Shown: in pieces, positions 5,571 through 6,176 of the stretch
Numbering within the stretch: the first letter of the stretch is position 1
Layout of the letters: each line of letters begins with the position of its first letter
From: Flavobacterium sp. UBA6135
GTDB taxonomy: Bacteria; Bacteroidota; Bacteroidia; Flavobacteriales; Flavobacteriaceae
Assembly (NCBI RefSeq): GCF_002428305.1
Contig: NZ_DIVJ01000045.1
Location: forward strand, 1-6,176
Direction of reading: 5' to 3'
DNA length: 6,176 bases
Made by a program: the position numbers and the translations under genes
Notes under the pieces: model-generated
Told to the model about the DNA's origin: nothing
The model's input: the letters and a program-made list of their open reading frames with translations, nothing else
Databases searched by the model: none

Positions 5571-5591
5571 AATCTGAACTTGTTTCAGATT
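5571..5591 (+). repeat. Perfect short hairpin after the SRP RNA T-run
   Basis: AATCTGAA (5571-5578) and TTCAGATT (5584-5591) form a perfect 8-base stem around the loop CTTGT. It lies between the SRP T-run and the start of the enolase-family gene. It may back up SRP termination or sit in the leader of the next gene. No T-run follows it. Confidence 0.5.
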
Positions 5592-5630
5592 CTACTCTCA
5601 AACTTTCAGAAATTTTCCAAATTCTACCCT

Positions 5631-6176
5631 ATGCAATTAAAATGGAAAATAGTGCAACATCAACTGAAAGAACCTTTCAAAATTGCGTATGGTGTATATA
5701 ATTTCAGAAAAGCATTAATTATTTCGATTGATTTTGATGGAAAAATAGGTTTTGGTGAATGTACCGAAATTGATTATTATCACATTCATTTGGATGATTT
5801 TGTGAATGATTTAGAGCGAATTCAACCCATTTTCAACAATTTTGCAATTGAACATCCGTTTGATTTTTTCAAGAAACTGAAGACTTTATTATTACATCCT
5901 TTTTTGCAATCGGCAATCGATTGTGCGTTTTGGGATTTGTATGGAAAAATTGAAAATAAAACATTTGCAGAATTAAATCAACTACAAATAAATCATTTTC
6001 CTCAATCCTCCATTACGATTAGTATGGATGAGGAAGCGGTTCAACTCAAGAAAATCATCGATTCGGATTGGGAATTTTGTAAAGTGAAAGTTAATTCATG
6101 GTCGCCTTCCTTACGTGATGAATTGCTCGCTACCGGAAAAAAAATCAGCATCGATTCAAATGGTAGTTTTTCGTGG
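5631..6176 (+). CDS. Enolase-superfamily enzyme, probable dipeptide epimerase (3' end outside the window)
   Basis: An open frame of 182 codons runs from the ATG at 5631 to the last base with no stop, so only about the first half of the protein is present. The N-terminal capping domain begins MQLKWKIVQHQLKEPFKIAYG, with the usual GFGECTEI stretch (40-47) and the helix FLQSAIDCAFWDLYGK (91-106). The barrel then starts with SSITISMD (126-133). The KxK motif is K151-V-K153, and the first metal-ligand strand is ISIDSNG (172-178), with D175 expected to bind Mg. The opening and the SSITI segment resemble L-Ala-D/L-Glu epimerases of murein peptide recycling more than MenC or muconate enzymes. The second catalytic lysine and the other Mg ligands lie beyond the edge, so substrate is uncertain. 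Superfamily assignment is firm, the epimerase call moderate. No clear promoter is seen; read-through from the SRP unit is possible. Confidence 0.82.
   Translation, partial: MQLKWKIVQHQLKEPFKIAYGVYNFRKALIISIDFDGKIGFGECTEIDYYHIHLDDFVNDLERIQPIFNNFAIEHPFDFFKKLKTLLLHPFLQSAIDCAFWDLYGKIENKTFAELNQLQINHFPQSSITISMDEEAVQLKKIIDSDWEFCKVKVNSWSPSLRDELLATGKKISIDSNGSFSW

Noticed and set aside
5631..6176. Naming the enolase-family gene menC (o-succinylbenzoate synthase)
   Set aside because: Bacteroidetes MenC proteins that I recall have a different N-terminus and a GIGECG-type motif; no menaquinone genes are visible nearby.

Overview
The window is AT-rich chromosomal DNA, most likely from a Flavobacterium-like member of the Bacteroidetes. 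The evidence is a set of Bacteroidetes-type promoters (a -7 box matching TAnnTTTG), start codons without clear Shine-Dalgarno sequences, and protein families typical of that group. No mobile element, phage gene, CRISPR array, tRNA or rRNA was seen. No stretch longer than 300 bases lacks a gene.

Left and centre (23-3810, all on the minus strand). In order of transcription there is a 207-residue multi-pass membrane protein, a 98-residue winged-helix regulator, a DUF1361 membrane protein, a 104-residue membrane protein, CreD, and then a 65-residue two-helix membrane protein that probably has its own promoter. The first five read as one regulated membrane or envelope cluster. The start codons of the 207-residue protein and of DUF1361 are preceded by the same palindromic element at exactly the same distance. 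An 18-base stretch including the start codon is identical at both. The first copy overlaps the likely -7 box, so the regulator encoded between the two sites is the obvious candidate to bind both and control itself and the creD genes.

Centre right (3887-5378). A DUF1801 protein is transcribed rightward, divergent from the regulated cluster, and its best promoter would give a leaderless mRNA. It converges on a leftward gene for a lipoprotein-type glutaminyl-peptide cyclotransferase (beta-propeller glutamine cyclotransferase family).

Right end (5433-6176). A small bacterial SRP RNA (4.5S-like) is encoded rightward from a near-ideal Bacteroidetes promoter and ends in a T-run. It is followed by the first 182 codons of an enolase-superfamily enzyme, probably a dipeptide epimerase, cut by the window edge.

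Most genes here are ordinary for the group. The least explained item is the membrane protein, regulator, DUF1361 and creD cluster with its duplicated operator-like element. It is a plausible uncharacterised envelope-response regulon, but the sequence alone does not show what it responds to.
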